A stretch of 64,000 nucleotides of DNA, taken from the NCBI RefSeq assembly GCF_002327105.1, contig NZ_CP023406.1, positions 372,001 through 436,000 on the forward strand, in the 5' to 3' direction. The stretch is from Luteimonas chenhongjianii (GTDB lineage: Bacteria > Pseudomonadota > Gammaproteobacteria > Xanthomonadales > Xanthomonadaceae). Shown piece by piece: positions 6,967 through 16,796 of this stretch (the first letter of the stretch is position 1; each line of letters opens with the position of its first letter). Made by a program: the position numbers and the translations under genes. The notes under the pieces are model-generated. The model was not told the origin of the DNA. It ran no database searches and saw nothing but the letters and a program-made list of their open reading frames with translations.

Positions 6967-7881
6967 ATGTCCCTGACCGCCCCCGCGCCGCGCCATCGGC
7001 GACGGCATACCCGCACCGCTGCCCTGCTGCTGCCCCTGGCGCTGTGGCTGGCGGGCTGCGCGCGGGAGTCCGAGACCGAGGAGGCGGTCACCCACGGCGG
7101 CGCGACGCCCGTGGAAGCAGTCACCCTGCTCACCGGGCATCTGCGCAGCAACGATCTGGCCGCGTTCGCGCACGATGCGGTGACGCCCGACCTCGTGCCG
7201 CGTCTGGACCAGGCATGGCGCGAAGGCCGGACGCGCTGGCCGATCAGCGAATTGCCGCTGTCGGCGCAGCTGCCGGCATTTCTGCAGGCGCTCAGCGCGC
7301 CGCAGGCCGAGCACGCGCTGATGCAGAGCTTCAATCGGCAGTTCGCCGGCGCCTCGCGCGAGTTGCACTCGGCCGCGATCGCGCTGGGTGCATTCGCGAT
7401 CCAGTACCTCGAGCAGAGCGGCGACTTCAGCGAAGACGAGCGGGCCCACTACACCCAGCTGGTCGCCGCCGCGAGCGACTGGGCCGGCTCGGCACCGCTG
7501 GCGGATGGAGACCTCGCGCGGGAGACGGTCGTAGCGCTGGTGGCGGCGGCCCGCGAAGGCGCAATCGACAGCGATGCGACGCTTGGCGCGGCCGGCATGC
7601 AGGACGGTCTGGCCCGGCTCGGACCGCTGATGCGGGCCGGCAAGCAGAGTCTCGCTGCGTACGGCCTCGACCTCGACCAGACCTTCGACAGTGTGGAGGC
7701 CACCCTCGAAAGCCAGAGCGGGGACGTCGCCCGGGTGCGCATGCGCTATCTGCTTGCCGGCCGGCCGGTGGACGCGGTGATCAACGTCGAACGCCACGGC
7801 GGCCGCTGGTTCATCAGCGACTTCCTGCGCCATGCGCGCGAGGCCGCAGGCCCGCTGGCCGCGGCCTCGTCCATCCCCTGA
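6967..7881 (+). CDS. Predicted lipoprotein, 304 aa, unknown function
   Basis: The N-terminus has an Arg/His-rich n-region, a hydrophobic stretch (AALLLPLALW) and a lipobox LAGC near residue 31. It should be lipid-anchored after cleavage by signal peptidase II. The mature part (~270 residues) is helical, with no motif I recognise. The last ~50 residues (VDAVINVERHGGRWFISDFL) resemble the strand-rich end of NTF2-like or DUF4878-like folds, which is a weak impression. The frame stays open far upstream, but that part overlaps the 225-aa gene. The ATG at 6967 is the only start giving a proper signal sequence. Confidence 0.8.
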   Translation: MSLTAPAPRHRRRHTRTAALLLPLALWLAGCARESETEEAVTHGGATPVEAVTLLTGHLRSNDLAAFAHDAVTPDLVPRLDQAWREGRTRWPISELPLSAQLPAFLQALSAPQAEHALMQSFNRQFAGASRELHSAAIALGAFAIQYLEQSGDFSEDERAHYTQLVAAASDWAGSAPLADGDLARETVVALVAAAREGAIDSDATLGAAGMQDGLARLGPLMRAGKQSLAAYGLDLDQTFDSVEATLESQSGDVARVRMRYLLAGRPVDAVINVERHGGRWFISDFLRHAREAAGPLAAASSIP

Positions 7882-7920
7882 GCCGGGGCGCCGCGCCAGG
7901 GCCCCGCCCCGCCACACGGG

Positions 7921-7926
7921 CATAAT
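7921..7926 (+). promoter_or_regulatory. Candidate -10 element of plsB (CATAAT)
   Basis: CATAAT matches the sigma-70 -10 consensus at five of six positions. It ends 7 nt before the ATG at 7934, so transcription would start at or next to that ATG and give a leaderless mRNA. No clear -35 box is visible. If correct, the ATG at 7925, which lies inside the hexamer, is not the start. Confidence 0.5.
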
Positions 7927-7933
7927 GCCGACG

Positions 7934-10678
7934 ATGCCTGACCAACCCCATCTCCAGTTCCCGGGCGGCGACGCCGACCGGCGCCCCGAACCACGACCGG
8001 CGGACGCCGATGCCGTGCCCGGATCCCGGGCAGCCGGCTCCGGCGGCCCGGACACGGTCGAGGCCGCGGACCCGGCCAGCGCCGACGTGGACGCGGCGGA
8101 CGGGTCGCGCACCGTGGGCGTCACTCCACCCGCGCCGCCGGTGCCGCTGGCCCCGCCACGCCGCGCGGCCCGGCGCCTGTGGTGGGCCGGGCTGCTCGAG
8201 CGGATCATGCAGCCGTGGATCTCGCTGAAGGTGGAGCCGCAAGCGCCTGATGCCCTCGTCGATCACCGGCCCATCTGTTATGTGCTCGAGGACTACGGCC
8301 TGTCGAATGCGCTGATCCTGGAGCGTGCCTGCCGCGAATCCGGACTGCCGTCGCCGCTGCAGCCCCTCCCGGGCGATCCCCTGGGCCGCAAACGCGCCTA
8401 TGTGGCCCTGTCGCGGCGCAACGCCGGCGGCGCGCTGGCGATGGCCACCGGCCAGCCGCAGTCGAAATCCACCCACTCCGAATCATTGGCGCGCCTGCTC
8501 GAAGCGCACCGCCGCGACCCGGCGATGGATGTCCAGGTGGTGCCGGTCTCGATCTTCGTCGGCCGCTCGCCGGACAAGAACAACGGCTGGTTCGCGGTGC
8601 TGTTCTCCGAGAACTGGACCATCGTCGGACGCTTCCGACGCCTGCTGGCCATCCTGCTCAACGGCCGCGACACGCTGGTGCGTTTCGCCGATCCGGTCGA
8701 CGTGCGCCCGCTGCTGGCCGAGGGCCTTGATGCCGAGCGCACCGTGCGCAAGCTCTCGCGCGTGCTGCGCACCCATTTCAACCGGGTGCGCGAGGCGATC
8801 ATCGGGCCGGATCTCTCCACCCGCCGCCTGCTGGTCGACAAGGTGCTCTCCTCGCCGTCGGTCAAGGACGCCATCGCCGACCAGGCGCGGCGCGACAACA
8901 GCAAGCCCGAGGATGCCTGGAAGAAGGCGCACGCCTACGCCTACGAGATCGCAGCGGACTATTCCCATCCGCTGGTGCGTTCGGCGAGCTTCCTGCTGAC
9001 GACGGTCTGGAACCGCATCTTCCGCGGCGTGCTGGTCCACCACCTGGACCGCTTCAAGGAGGCCGCGCCCGGGCACGAGATCATCTACGTGCCCAGCCAC
9101 CGCAGCCACATGGACTACCTGCTGCTGTCGTACCTGTTGTACGGCCGCGGCATCGTGCCGCCGCACATCTTTGCCGGCGTCAACCTCAACCTGCCCGTGA
9201 TCGGCACCCTGCTGCGCAAGGGCGGCGCGTTCTTCGCCCGCCGCAGCTTCCGCGGCAATGCGCTGTATTCGGCGGTGTTCTCCGAATACATGGCGCAGCT
9301 GGTGGGTGGCGGCTACTCGATCGAGTACTTCATCGAGGGCGGGCGCTCACGCACCGGCCGCCTGCTGCCACCCAAGGGCGGGGCGCTGGTGATGACGCTG
9401 CGCGCCTATCTGCGCGAACCGCGCAAGCCGGTCCTGTTCCAGCCGGTGTACATCGGCTACGAGAAGCTGATGGAAGGCAGCAGCTATCTCGACGAGCTGT
9501 CGGGCAAGGCCAAGAAGAAGGAATCGATCTGGCAGCTGCTGTGGAGCATCCCCAAGGTCCTGCGCAGCAATTACGGCCAGGTGGTGGTGAACTTCGGCGA
9601 GCCCATCCAGCTCAATGCGGTGCTGGCCGAGCTCGCGCCCGCATGGGACGGCCGGCCGATACCCGAGGACGAAAAGCCCGCATGGCTCGCCCACACGGTC
9701 GACGTTCTGGCCGAACGCATCCACGTCAACATCAACCGCGCCGCCGACGTCAATCCGATCAACCTGCTCGCGCTCGCGCTGCTGTCGACCCCCAAGCACG
9801 CGATGGGCGAGGCCGACCTGCTCGCGCAGATCGCGCTGTCGAAGCAGCTGCTGGTCGATGTGCCGTATTCGGACCGGGTCACGGTCACGCCGCACACCCC
9901 GAAGGAAATCGTCGCGCACGGCGAGGAGATCGGCGTACTCGAGCGCGTCGCGCATCCGCTCGGCGACGTGTTCCGCGTCGACGACGAGACCTCGGTGCTG
10001 CTGACCTACTTCCGCAACAACGTGCTGCATCTCTACACCGCCTCGGCGTGGATCGCCTGCTGCTTCCTGCATAACCGCCGCATGAGCCGGCACACGCTGC
10101 TGCGGCTGGGGCGGACGATGTACCCCTTCCTGCAGGCGGAGCTGTACCTGCCCTGGGACGAATACACCTTCGCCGAGCGCATTGCGCTGACGCTGGAAAC
10201 CTTCGAGCGCGAAGGATTGCTCGAGCGCGTCAGCGACGACGATGACGGCGTCTACGCCCGCAATGCCGGCCAGACCGACGAAGTCTTCCGCCTGCGCGCG
10301 CTGAGCCACCCGCTGCAGCAGGCGTTCGAGCGCTACTACATCGCCATTTCCGTGCTCGCCAAGAACGGCCCCGGCACGCTCGGCGCCGGCGAACTCGAGA
10401 GCCTGTGCCAGCTCGCCGCACAGCGCCTGTCGCTGCTCTATGCGCCGGCCGCGCCGGAGTTCTTCGACAAGTCCCTGTTCCGCGGCTTCATCCAGAAGCT
10501 GCGCGAGCTCGGACTGGTCCGGCTCGACGGCAACAGCAAGCTGGTGTTCGACGAGCGCCTGACCCACTGGGCCAAGGACGCCAAGGTGATTCTGGGCCGC
10601 GAATTGCGGCACTCGATCGAGAAGGTGAGCCCCGAGGCGGCCAAGCCCGCAGGGCCCGCGGCGGCCGCTACCGGGTAG
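7934..10678 (+). CDS. plsB: Glycerol-3-phosphate 1-O-acyltransferase PlsB
   Basis: PlsB transfers an acyl chain to sn-1 of glycerol-3-phosphate, the first step of phospholipid synthesis, at the inner membrane. Catalytic block I, HRSHMD, is at residues ~389-394, followed by block II-type GGAFFARRSFRG and block III EGGRSRTGR. Homology to long PlsB runs from about residue 75 to the end (914 residues). The first ~75 residues are a Pro/Ala/Asp-rich extension that looks disordered and is longer than in the Escherichia coli enzyme (807 residues). The ATG at 7925 is an alternative start. The gene stands alone, with a 414-bp non-coding stretch after it. Confidence 0.95.
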   Translation: MPDQPHLQFPGGDADRRPEPRPADADAVPGSRAAGSGGPDTVEAADPASADVDAADGSRTVGVTPPAPPVPLAPPRRAARRLWWAGLLERIMQPWISLKVEPQAPDALVDHRPICYVLEDYGLSNALILERACRESGLPSPLQPLPGDPLGRKRAYVALSRRNAGGALAMATGQPQSKSTHSESLARLLEAHRRDPAMDVQVVPVSIFVGRSPDKNNGWFAVLFSENWTIVGRFRRLLAILLNGRDTLVRFADPVDVRPLLAEGLDAERTVRKLSRVLRTHFNRVREAIIGPDLSTRRLLVDKVLSSPSVKDAIADQARRDNSKPEDAWKKAHAYAYEIAADYSHPLVRSASFLLTTVWNRIFRGVLVHHLDRFKEAAPGHEIIYVPSHRSHMDYLLLSYLLYGRGIVPPHIFAGVNLNLPVIGTLLRKGGAFFARRSFRGNALYSAVFSEYMAQLVGGGYSIEYFIEGGRSRTGRLLPPKGGALVMTLRAYLREPRKPVLFQPVYIGYEKLMEGSSYLDELSGKAKKKESIWQLLWSIPKVLRSNYGQVVVNFGEPIQLNAVLAELAPAWDGRPIPEDEKPAWLAHTVDVLAERIHVNINRAADVNPINLLALALLSTPKHAMGEADLLAQIALSKQLLVDVPYSDRVTVTPHTPKEIVAHGEEIGVLERVAHPLGDVFRVDDETSVLLTYFRNNVLHLYTASAWIACCFLHNRRMSRHTLLRLGRTMYPFLQAELYLPWDEYTFAERIALTLETFEREGLLERVSDDDDGVYARNAGQTDEVFRLRALSHPLQQAFERYYIAISVLAKNGPGTLGAGELESLCQLAAQRLSLLYAPAAPEFFDKSLFRGFIQKLRELGLVRLDGNSKLVFDERLTHWAKDAKVILGRELRHSIEKVSPEAAKPAGPAAAATG

Positions 10679-11092
10679 GACGATCCGCGAGCTGACGTGC
10701 CCACGGAGTCCTGGGTCGGACATGTGCCAGTTCGACCGCCGATACGGCGGCAGGCTCCCGGAACGTGGCGGGACGCTAGCAACGGGGCTGCTGCGCACTC
10801 ATCCTGCAACGCAGCAAAAATCAGCCAGCGCCTGCTCCAAGCGGCTGATGGAAATGGAATTCGGTGATTGCACCGCTGGCCATCCGGGACAGAACGAGCG
10901 TTGATCCGGAATGCTTTCCACCGGTCCCGAGCCCGGCAGCGTGACCGGCAGTCCGGGCGGCCGCGCACCAGATGGCTCTACCCCGGAGCGCCTCGGCAAC
11001 GGAGCGGCGCATATCGAATAGGCCAACGTCGTCGCGCAACTGCCGATATCGCGACCGGACGGACCTCGCCCCGGTACGCATCGGCACGGGCT
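10679..11092 (+). other. Non-coding stretch between plsB and the DUF465 gene
   Basis: The 414 bp separate convergent genes. There is a 6-bp palindrome CCGCCG-ATA-CGGCGG near 10737-10751, but no hairpin with a T-run. Short ORFs here have no coding signature. I see nothing else. Confidence 0.5.
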
Positions 11093-11305
11093 TCAGGCCG
11101 GCTCGTCGGGAATCAGATCCGACTCCAGCCGGGCAATGCAGTCCTTGAGCTGCAGCTTGCGCTTCTTCATGCGCTGCAATGCCATCGCCTCCGGGGCAGG
11201 ACCGGCGTGCAGGTCAATGATCGCCTCGTCGAGCTGCCGGTGCTCGGCGCGCAGGCGCATCAGCAACGTCGCGGGACTCGGCATGTCGGGCATTTGGGGC
11301 GACAT
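11093..11305 (-). CDS. DUF465 (YdcH-like) small coiled-coil protein
   Basis: This 70-residue protein has the DUF465 pattern. A first helix around LLMRLRAEHRQLDEAIIDL (residues 14-33) is followed by a loop and a second helix with the MKKRKLQLKDCIARLE motif (residues ~46-61), the family signature. DUF465 proteins form small helical hairpins of unknown cellular role. Starts at 11305, 11293 or 11284 are all possible; none has a clear ribosome-binding site. It is convergent to plsB and divergent from cfa. Confidence 0.85.
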   Translation of the reverse strand: MSPQMPDMPSPATLLMRLRAEHRQLDEAIIDLHAGPAPEAMALQRMKKRKLQLKDCIARLESDLIPDEPA

Positions 11306-11468
11306 GCCGGCAGCTTATCGCATCCGCAGCAGGCGCTGGACGCACCCGGTGGGCAGGCGCAAGATCACCGGGCCTGGTGGCGCGATGCGGCGCCGGGGTG
11401 CGGTGGATGTGGCGGCGCAGGAATGCGCTTTTTCCCGACGGATCGTGGACCAGCGAGGCACAGCGGCT

Positions 11469-12611
11469 ATGGCGGCAGTGCGACATCACCCATTCCGTGC
11501 ACGCCTGCAGTCGCTGCTGCGACCGGCGGACGTGCGTATCGACGGCGATCGTCCATGGGACCTGCAGGTCCATTCGCCGCGGCTGGCAACGCGGCTGCTG
11601 GCGGGGGGCTCGCTTGCACTTGGCGAGTCGTACATGGACGGCTGGTGGAATACCGGCTCGCTCGATGACTTCCTCTACCACCTGCTCGACGCGCGCATCG
11701 ACCAGCGCGCGCATGGCGTCGCCGATATCTTCGACGCGCTGCGCGCACGACTGTCGAACCTGCAGACGCGCGCGCGCAGTTTCGAAGTCGGCGAGCGCCA
11801 CTACGACCTGGGCAACGATCTCTACCGGGCGATGCTGGGCGCACGCATGGTCTACAGCTGCGGCTACTGGCGCGACCGCGGCGGCATGCCGCTCGAGAGC
11901 CTGGATGCCGCCCAGGACGCCAAGCTCGACCTCGTCTGCCGCAAACTCGGGCTGCAGCCGGGCATGCGGGTGCTCGACATCGGTTGCGGTTGGGGCGAAG
12001 CGCTGAAGTTCGCGGCCGAACGCTACGGGGTCGTCGGCGTCGGCATCACCATATCGCGCGAGCAGGCCGCTCTGGCGGAACAGCTGTGCGCGGACCTGCC
12101 GGTGGAGATCCGCGTGCAGGACTACCGCGCCCTCGATGAACGCTACGACCGCATCCTGTCCATCGGCATGTTCGAGCACGTCGGCGTCCGCAACTACCGG
12201 ACCTACTTCGAGGTCGCGCAGCGCTGCCTCGACCCTGAGGGCCTGTTCCTGCTCCACAGCATCGGCGGGAGCCGCTCGGTCAACCGCACCGATCCATGGA
12301 TCGCGCGTTACATCTTTCCCAACTCGATGCTGCCGTCGGCGGCGCAGGTGACCGCCGCGCTCGAGGGACTGTTCGTGATCGAGGACTGGCACAACTTCGG
12401 GGCCGACTACGACCGCACGCTGCAAGCCTGGAGGGCCAACATCGAGGCGGCGTGGGATTCCCTGCCCGCGCGCTACGACGAGCGGTTCCGGCGCATGTGG
12501 CGTTACTACCTGGCCGGCTCGATGGCCTCGTTCCGCGCGCGCCGCAACCACCTGTGGCAACTGGTCCTGTCACCGGGCGGCGTACGGGACGGCTACGTGG
12601 CGCCACGCTGA
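11469..12611 (+). CDS. cfa: Cyclopropane-fatty-acyl-phospholipid synthase
   Basis: The enzyme uses S-adenosylmethionine to add a methylene bridge to unsaturated acyl chains of membrane phospholipids. The 380-residue length fits the family (382 in E. coli). An N-terminal lipid-binding region (GESYMDGWWNTGSLDDFLYHLL) is followed by the FEVGERHYDLGNDLYRAML block, the SAM-binding motif VLDIGCGWGE at residue ~168, and the SIGMFEHVGVRNYRTYF block that supplies active-site residues. The ATG at 11469 gives the family length; the frame is open further upstream but reads as non-coding. No operon partner is visible. Confidence 0.95.
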   Translation: MAAVRHHPFRARLQSLLRPADVRIDGDRPWDLQVHSPRLATRLLAGGSLALGESYMDGWWNTGSLDDFLYHLLDARIDQRAHGVADIFDALRARLSNLQTRARSFEVGERHYDLGNDLYRAMLGARMVYSCGYWRDRGGMPLESLDAAQDAKLDLVCRKLGLQPGMRVLDIGCGWGEALKFAAERYGVVGVGITISREQAALAEQLCADLPVEIRVQDYRALDERYDRILSIGMFEHVGVRNYRTYFEVAQRCLDPEGLFLLHSIGGSRSVNRTDPWIARYIFPNSMLPSAAQVTAALEGLFVIEDWHNFGADYDRTLQAWRANIEAAWDSLPARYDERFRRMWRYYLAGSMASFRARRNHLWQLVLSPGGVRDGYVAPR

Positions 12612-12908
12612 ACGGCTGTGCGCAAGCACCGGGGCGACGGTTCCCTGCCAGCGCCGCCATCGGGGAAAGAGGGCTCGCCGGGCGGGTCCACGCCGGTAAC
12701 GCCGTGCGAATGCGCTACACGCCCGGGGAGCTGACTGCATGACGCCTGCCCCAGGCGCCCCTGCCCCCTCGGCAATCCCCGGCCGGGTGCTGCCAGGGAC
12801 GTGGGCCGGGGCGCTCCGTTCAGCACGCGGGGCCCTGCTGGCGCACCCCCGGCACGCGCGACAGGTGGCGGGGCGCGGGTACGGGGAGCGCCCGGTAAAC
12901 TGCTCGGC

Positions 12909-13814
12909 ATGAGCACCGTCCTGCCCCTGCCCCTGCATGACCCGACATCTCGGGCGCGCGATCCGCGCCCGGCCCCGCCCGCCGCCCAGCGCCTGGGCAA
13001 GCGCCTGCGCCACCAGGTGGGCCGCGCGATTGCCGATTTCGGCATGATCGAGGACGGCGACCGGGTCATGGTGTGCCTGTCGGGCGGCAAGGACAGCTAC
13101 ACCCTGCTCGACATCCTGCTGCAGCTGCAGAAAAAGGCGCCGGTGTCGTTCTCGATCACCGCGGTCAACCTCGACCAGAAGCAGCCGGACTTTCCCGAGC
13201 ACATCCTCCCCGCCTACCTGTCGTCGCTGGGCGTGGACTTCCACATCATCGAGCAGGACACCTATTCGGTGGTCAGCCGGGTCATTCCCGAGGGCAAGAC
13301 GATGTGCTCGCTGTGCTCGCGGTTGCGCCGCGGCGCGCTGTACAGCTACGCCGAGCAGCACGGCTTCACCAAGATCGCGCTCGGTCACCACCGCGACGAT
13401 CTGGTCGCCACGTTCTTCCTCAACATGTTCTTCCACGCCAAGCTCAGCGGCATGCCGCCCAAGCTGCGCAGCGACGATGGCAAGCACGTGGTGATCCGTC
13501 CGCTGGCCTATGCGGCCGAGGCCGACATCGCCGCCTACGCCGACGCCATGGCCTTCCCGATCATTCCCTGCAACCTCTGCGGCTCGCAGGAAAACCTGCA
13601 GCGCAAGCAGGTGCAGCGGATGATGGACGCGTGGGAGCGCGAGTCGCCGGGGCGCATCGAGACGATCGCGCGCGCGCTCGGCGACATCCGGCCATCGCAG
13701 CTCAGCGACCCGAAGCTGTTCGATTTCCTCGCCCTTGACGCCGCACTGCCCGACGCACCGCGGCCGCAGGCGCAGGCCTGGTCGACCGACGACACCGGGA
13801 CAGCGATGTCCTGA
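12909..13814 (+). CDS. ttcA: tRNA 2-thiocytidine(32) synthetase TtcA
   Basis: TtcA thiolates cytidine 32 of certain tRNAs using ATP and an iron-sulfur cluster. The PP-loop SGGKDS is at residues ~58-63. Two CxxC pairs, MCSLC (~133-136) and PCNLC (~221-224), bind the cluster. The block [16 protein letters not shown] is typical. The protein has 301 residues, with a short Pro-rich N-terminal tail. A TAAACT hexamer at 12896-12901 lies 7 nt before the ATG, so the transcript may be leaderless. rdgC follows after 103 nt on the same strand. Confidence 0.95.
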   Translation: MSTVLPLPLHDPTSRARDPRPAPPAAQRLGKRLRHQVGRAIADFGMIEDGDRVMVCLSGGKDSYTLLDILLQLQKKAPVSFSITAVNLDQKQPDFPEHILPAYLSSLGVDFHIIEQDTYSVVSRVIPEGKTMCSLCSRLRRGALYSYAEQHGFTKIALGHHRDDLVATFFLNMFFHAKLSGMPPKLRSDDGKHVVIRPLAYAAEADIAAYADAMAFPIIPCNLCGSQENLQRKQVQRMMDAWERESPGRIETIARALGDIRPSQLSDPKLFDFLALDAALPDAPRPQAQAWSTDDTGTAMS

Positions 13815-13917
13815 AACGCCACGGTGCGCGCGCCCCCGGCATGCCCACCCTCTTCCGCTTGTTCCACGGCCGCAGCGACCGCTGCGCCGCGCCCCTTCCA
13901 CTGGATGCCGCACACCG

Positions 13918-14820
13918 ATGTTCTTTCGCAACCTGACCCTGTTCCGCTTTCCCACCAACCTCGACCTGTCCGAACTCGACGCACGCCTGGCCGAATTCCC
14001 GCTCAAGCCGGTCGGTCCGCTGGAGATGTCCTCGCGCGGCTTCATCTCGCCGATCAGCCGCGATGCCGAAGCGATGACCCACCGCATCGAGGACGCGATC
14101 TGGCTGACCGTCGGCGGCGAGGAGAAGATCCTCCCCGGCCCGGTGGTCAACGAACTGCTGGCCCGGCGCATCGAGGAATTCGAGGACAAGCAGGGCCGCA
14201 AGCCGGGCGGCAAGATGCGCAAGCAGATGAAGGACGACCTGCTGCAGGAGCTGATGCCGCGCGCCTTCGTCAAGCCGCTCCGCAGCGATGCGCTGATCGA
14301 CACCCAGCACGGCGTGGTGGTGGTCAACACCTCCAGCCGCAAGAGCGCCGAGAACGTGGTGTCGGAGATCCGGACCGCGCTGGGCAGCTTCCCCGCGCTG
14401 CCGCTCAATGCCGAAGTCTCGCCGCGCGGCGTGATGACCGGCTGGATCGCCGGCGAGCCGCTGCCCGACGGCCTGACGCTCGGCGAGGAATGCGAGCTCA
14501 AGGACCCGTCGGACCAAGGCGCGATCGTGCGCTGCCAGCGCCAGGACCTGCAGTGCGAGGAGATCACCCGTCATCTCGACGCCGGCAAGCAGGTCACCAA
14601 GCTCGCGCTCAACCTCGACGACCACGTGTCGTTCGTGCTCGGCGAGGATCTGATCGTGCGCAAGTTCAAGCTGCTCGACGGCGCGCTCGACACCCTCGAG
14701 CACACCGACAACGACGACATGCGCGCCGAGCTCGACGCCCGCTTCGCGCTGATGCGTGGCGAGTTCAAGCGCCTGTTCACGGTGCTCGAGGGCGCGCTGA
14801 AGCTGTCGAAGGCGGAATAG
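13918..14820 (+). CDS. rdgC: Recombination-associated protein RdgC
   Basis: RdgC is a ring-shaped DNA-binding protein on the nucleoid that limits RecA activity. The 300-residue length matches the family. The start MFFRNLTLFRF is characteristic, as are the blocks EEKILPGPVVNELL, KMRKQMKDDLLQELMPRAF and LDTLEHTDNDDMRAELDARFALM. The ATG at 13918 is the only one giving this N-terminus. A hairpin without a T-run follows the stop (14830-14869). Confidence 0.96.
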   Translation: MFFRNLTLFRFPTNLDLSELDARLAEFPLKPVGPLEMSSRGFISPISRDAEAMTHRIEDAIWLTVGGEEKILPGPVVNELLARRIEEFEDKQGRKPGGKMRKQMKDDLLQELMPRAFVKPLRSDALIDTQHGVVVVNTSSRKSAENVVSEIRTALGSFPALPLNAEVSPRGVMTGWIAGEPLPDGLTLGEECELKDPSDQGAIVRCQRQDLQCEEITRHLDAGKQVTKLALNLDDHVSFVLGEDLIVRKFKLLDGALDTLEHTDNDDMRAELDARFALMRGEFKRLFTVLEGALKLSKAE

Positions 14821-14829
14821 CCCCCGCCA

Positions 14830-14869
14830 GGTCCCGCGCACGCTGGAGCACGACGTCCTGCGCGGGACC
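14830..14869 (+). terminator. Hairpin after rdgC, possible terminator without T-run
   Basis: An 11-bp perfect stem pairs GGTCCCGCGCA (14830-14840) with TGCGCGGGACC (14859-14869) across an 18-nt loop. It starts 10 bp after the rdgC stop. The lack of a T-run makes intrinsic termination uncertain. Confidence 0.4.
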
Positions 14870-15004
14870 GACGGCGGCTCGATGGTCGGCGGCCGACGGC
14901 CGGCGATCGACCACGTTCGCGCTTGCGACCACACTCATCTTGAACCCGCGCGCCGCGCGCGGCGTCGCAACGGTGGCGTCGCAGGCAGCGCATACAATCC
15001 GCAC

Positions 15005-15784
15005 ATGCCGTCCCCGTCACGCCTGCTGTCGCGTTCCGCGAAGCCCGCTTCGATCCTGCGCGACTCGCTGCGACTGACCCTCGAGGACGGCCGTGAGATC
15101 GAGGTGCTGCGCGTGCGTGATCCGCGCGCGCGCCGCATTCGCCTCAGCATCAGTGAGCGTGGCACGCGCCTGACCCTGCCGCTGCGGGCGAGCCTCGTGT
15201 CCGGCGACGTGTTCCTCCAGCAGCACCGTGGGTGGCTGGCCGCGCAGATCGACGCGCATGGCGCAACGCTGCCGCTGCAGCGCGGGATCACTGCGCATCT
15301 GCCATTGCACGGCGACCAGCGCCCGCTGCGCTGGGAGGGCGGACGGTTCAGCCATGTGCGCATGGATGATGACGGGGCGCTGACCTTCGTGTCGCCCGAA
15401 CACGCCGGCGCCGCCGCGCTGCAGCGCGCGTTGCGCGAGTTCTACGAAGCCCGGGCGCGCGCCGACATCGGCCGCTGGCTGCCGGCCTATCTGTCCGGGC
15501 TCCCGCGCGCGCCTTCGCGCATCCGGCTCAAGATCATGTCGTCGCAGTGGGGTTCGCTGGCGCCCGATGGCACGCTCACCCTGGACCTGTCGCTGGTGCT
15601 CGCAGCGCCATCGGCCTTCGAGTACGTGCTGGTCCACGAACTCTGCCACCTGATTCACGCCAACCATTCGCGTGACTTCTGGCGCGAGGTCGAGGCGCGC
15701 TGCCCGGGCTGGCGCGACGAACGCGACTACTTCCGCGAACACGGGCGACGGCTCAAGGCCGAGCTGCACGCCCTGCTCTCCTGA
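15005..15784 (+). CDS. YgjP-like (DUF45, M48-type) zinc metallopeptidase
   Basis: The 259-residue protein carries the DUF45/YgjP zinc motif HELCHLIHANHSRDFW (residues ~212-227), where the two His of HExxH and a downstream residue bind zinc. It is preceded by the family block IRLKIMSSQWGSLAPDGTLTLDLSLVLAAP. Family members are predicted cytoplasmic peptidases, some encoded beside type I restriction systems; no such genes are here. A TACAAT hexamer (14993-14998) ends 6 nt before the ATG, so the mRNA may be leaderless. The substrate is unknown. Confidence 0.88.
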   Translation: MPSPSRLLSRSAKPASILRDSLRLTLEDGREIEVLRVRDPRARRIRLSISERGTRLTLPLRASLVSGDVFLQQHRGWLAAQIDAHGATLPLQRGITAHLPLHGDQRPLRWEGGRFSHVRMDDDGALTFVSPEHAGAAALQRALREFYEARARADIGRWLPAYLSGLPRAPSRIRLKIMSSQWGSLAPDGTLTLDLSLVLAAPSAFEYVLVHELCHLIHANHSRDFWREVEARCPGWRDERDYFREHGRRLKAELHALLS

Positions 15785-15935
15785 CCCGCGTCTGCACGGA
15801 GGCGCCGGGGCCGCGGACCACCAGCGATCGCACTCACACCATCGATCGCAGGTGAGGCGCCTGACCACGGCGCGCCCGGCCAGCGCCGCCGCAGAGAGAG
15901 AGATTGCCGACTCCCGTGCGCCACACCGGGATCGC

Positions 15936-16796
15936 TCAGCGCAGCAGGAAGTCGCCGATCACCGAGGCCACCTCGGCGGGCTGCTCCATGTGCAGGTGAT
16001 GGCCGCCGGAAATCACCGTCAGTTCGCCGTCGGGCAACAGTCCCGCGCGACGCGTGCGGTCGGGTTCGGGCAGGTAGGGCTGTGGCGGATCGGCGTAGAT
16101 CACCCGCGCGGGGCACTCGATGCCGGCGATCAAGGCATCGACCTGGCCGGGCGTCATCCGCACGGCGGTAGGAATGGTCAGCCGCGGGTCGCTGCACCAG
16201 ACCAGCCCGCCGTCGACCGCGCGCACGCCGCGCTCGACCAGCAGGCGCGCGACCGGCTCGCTGAGCCCGTTGACGCGCATGCGCGCGCGCACCGGAGCCT
16301 CGACATCGGGAAACACCCGCAGCGCACGCGTGCCCTGCCCGCGCGACGCCGCCACCGCTTCGCGCAGGCGCGGCACGGTGCCGGACTCGGGTTCGGGCAG
16401 CGCACCGAGTGCTTCGATCGCCACCAGCCGCTCGATGCGTTCGGGTATGGCCGCGGCGACGAGACTGGCGATCCCCGCCCCCATCGAATGGCCGAGCAGC
16501 GCAAAACGCTCCCAGCCCAGCGCATCGGCGATGTCGAGCACCTGGTGGACCGCGCCGACGAAGGTGTAGTCGGTGCCGACCGGCATATGCGCACTGCGGC
16601 CGTGGCCGGGCAGGTCGGGGGCCACGAGATCGAGCCCGTCGAGATGCGCTGCCAGCGGCACGAAGCTCGCGGCGTTGTCGAGCCAGCCATGCAGCGCGAG
16701 CACCCGGCGGCCACCGGCACGGCCGAAGCGCAGGCCGCGCACGGTACCGATGCCGATCTCGACCTCGAATGGCTGGCCCGGTCCGGCCGCCGTCAT
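15936..16796 (-). CDS. Alpha/beta-fold hydrolase
   Basis: The 286-residue protein is a single alpha/beta hydrolase domain. The oxyanion region LALHGWLDNAASF is at ~33-45. The nucleophile elbow GHSMG is at residues 102-106 (Ser104), and the C-terminal catalytic His lies in SGGHHLHMEQPAEVA near residue 268. Such proteins are esterases, lipases or C-C bond hydrolases, and the substrate cannot be read from sequence. The ATG at 16796 overlaps the hemH stop as ATGA on the - strand, so the gene is probably translated with hemH. Confidence 0.9.
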   Translation of the reverse strand: MTAAGPGQPFEVEIGIGTVRGLRFGRAGGRRVLALHGWLDNAASFVPLAAHLDGLDLVAPDLPGHGRSAHMPVGTDYTFVGAVHQVLDIADALGWERFALLGHSMGAGIASLVAAAIPERIERLVAIEALGALPEPESGTVPRLREAVAASRGQGTRALRVFPDVEAPVRARMRVNGLSEPVARLLVERGVRAVDGGLVWCSDPRLTIPTAVRMTPGQVDALIAGIECPARVIYADPPQPYLPEPDRTRRAGLLPDGELTVISGGHHLHMEQPAEVASVIGDFLLR

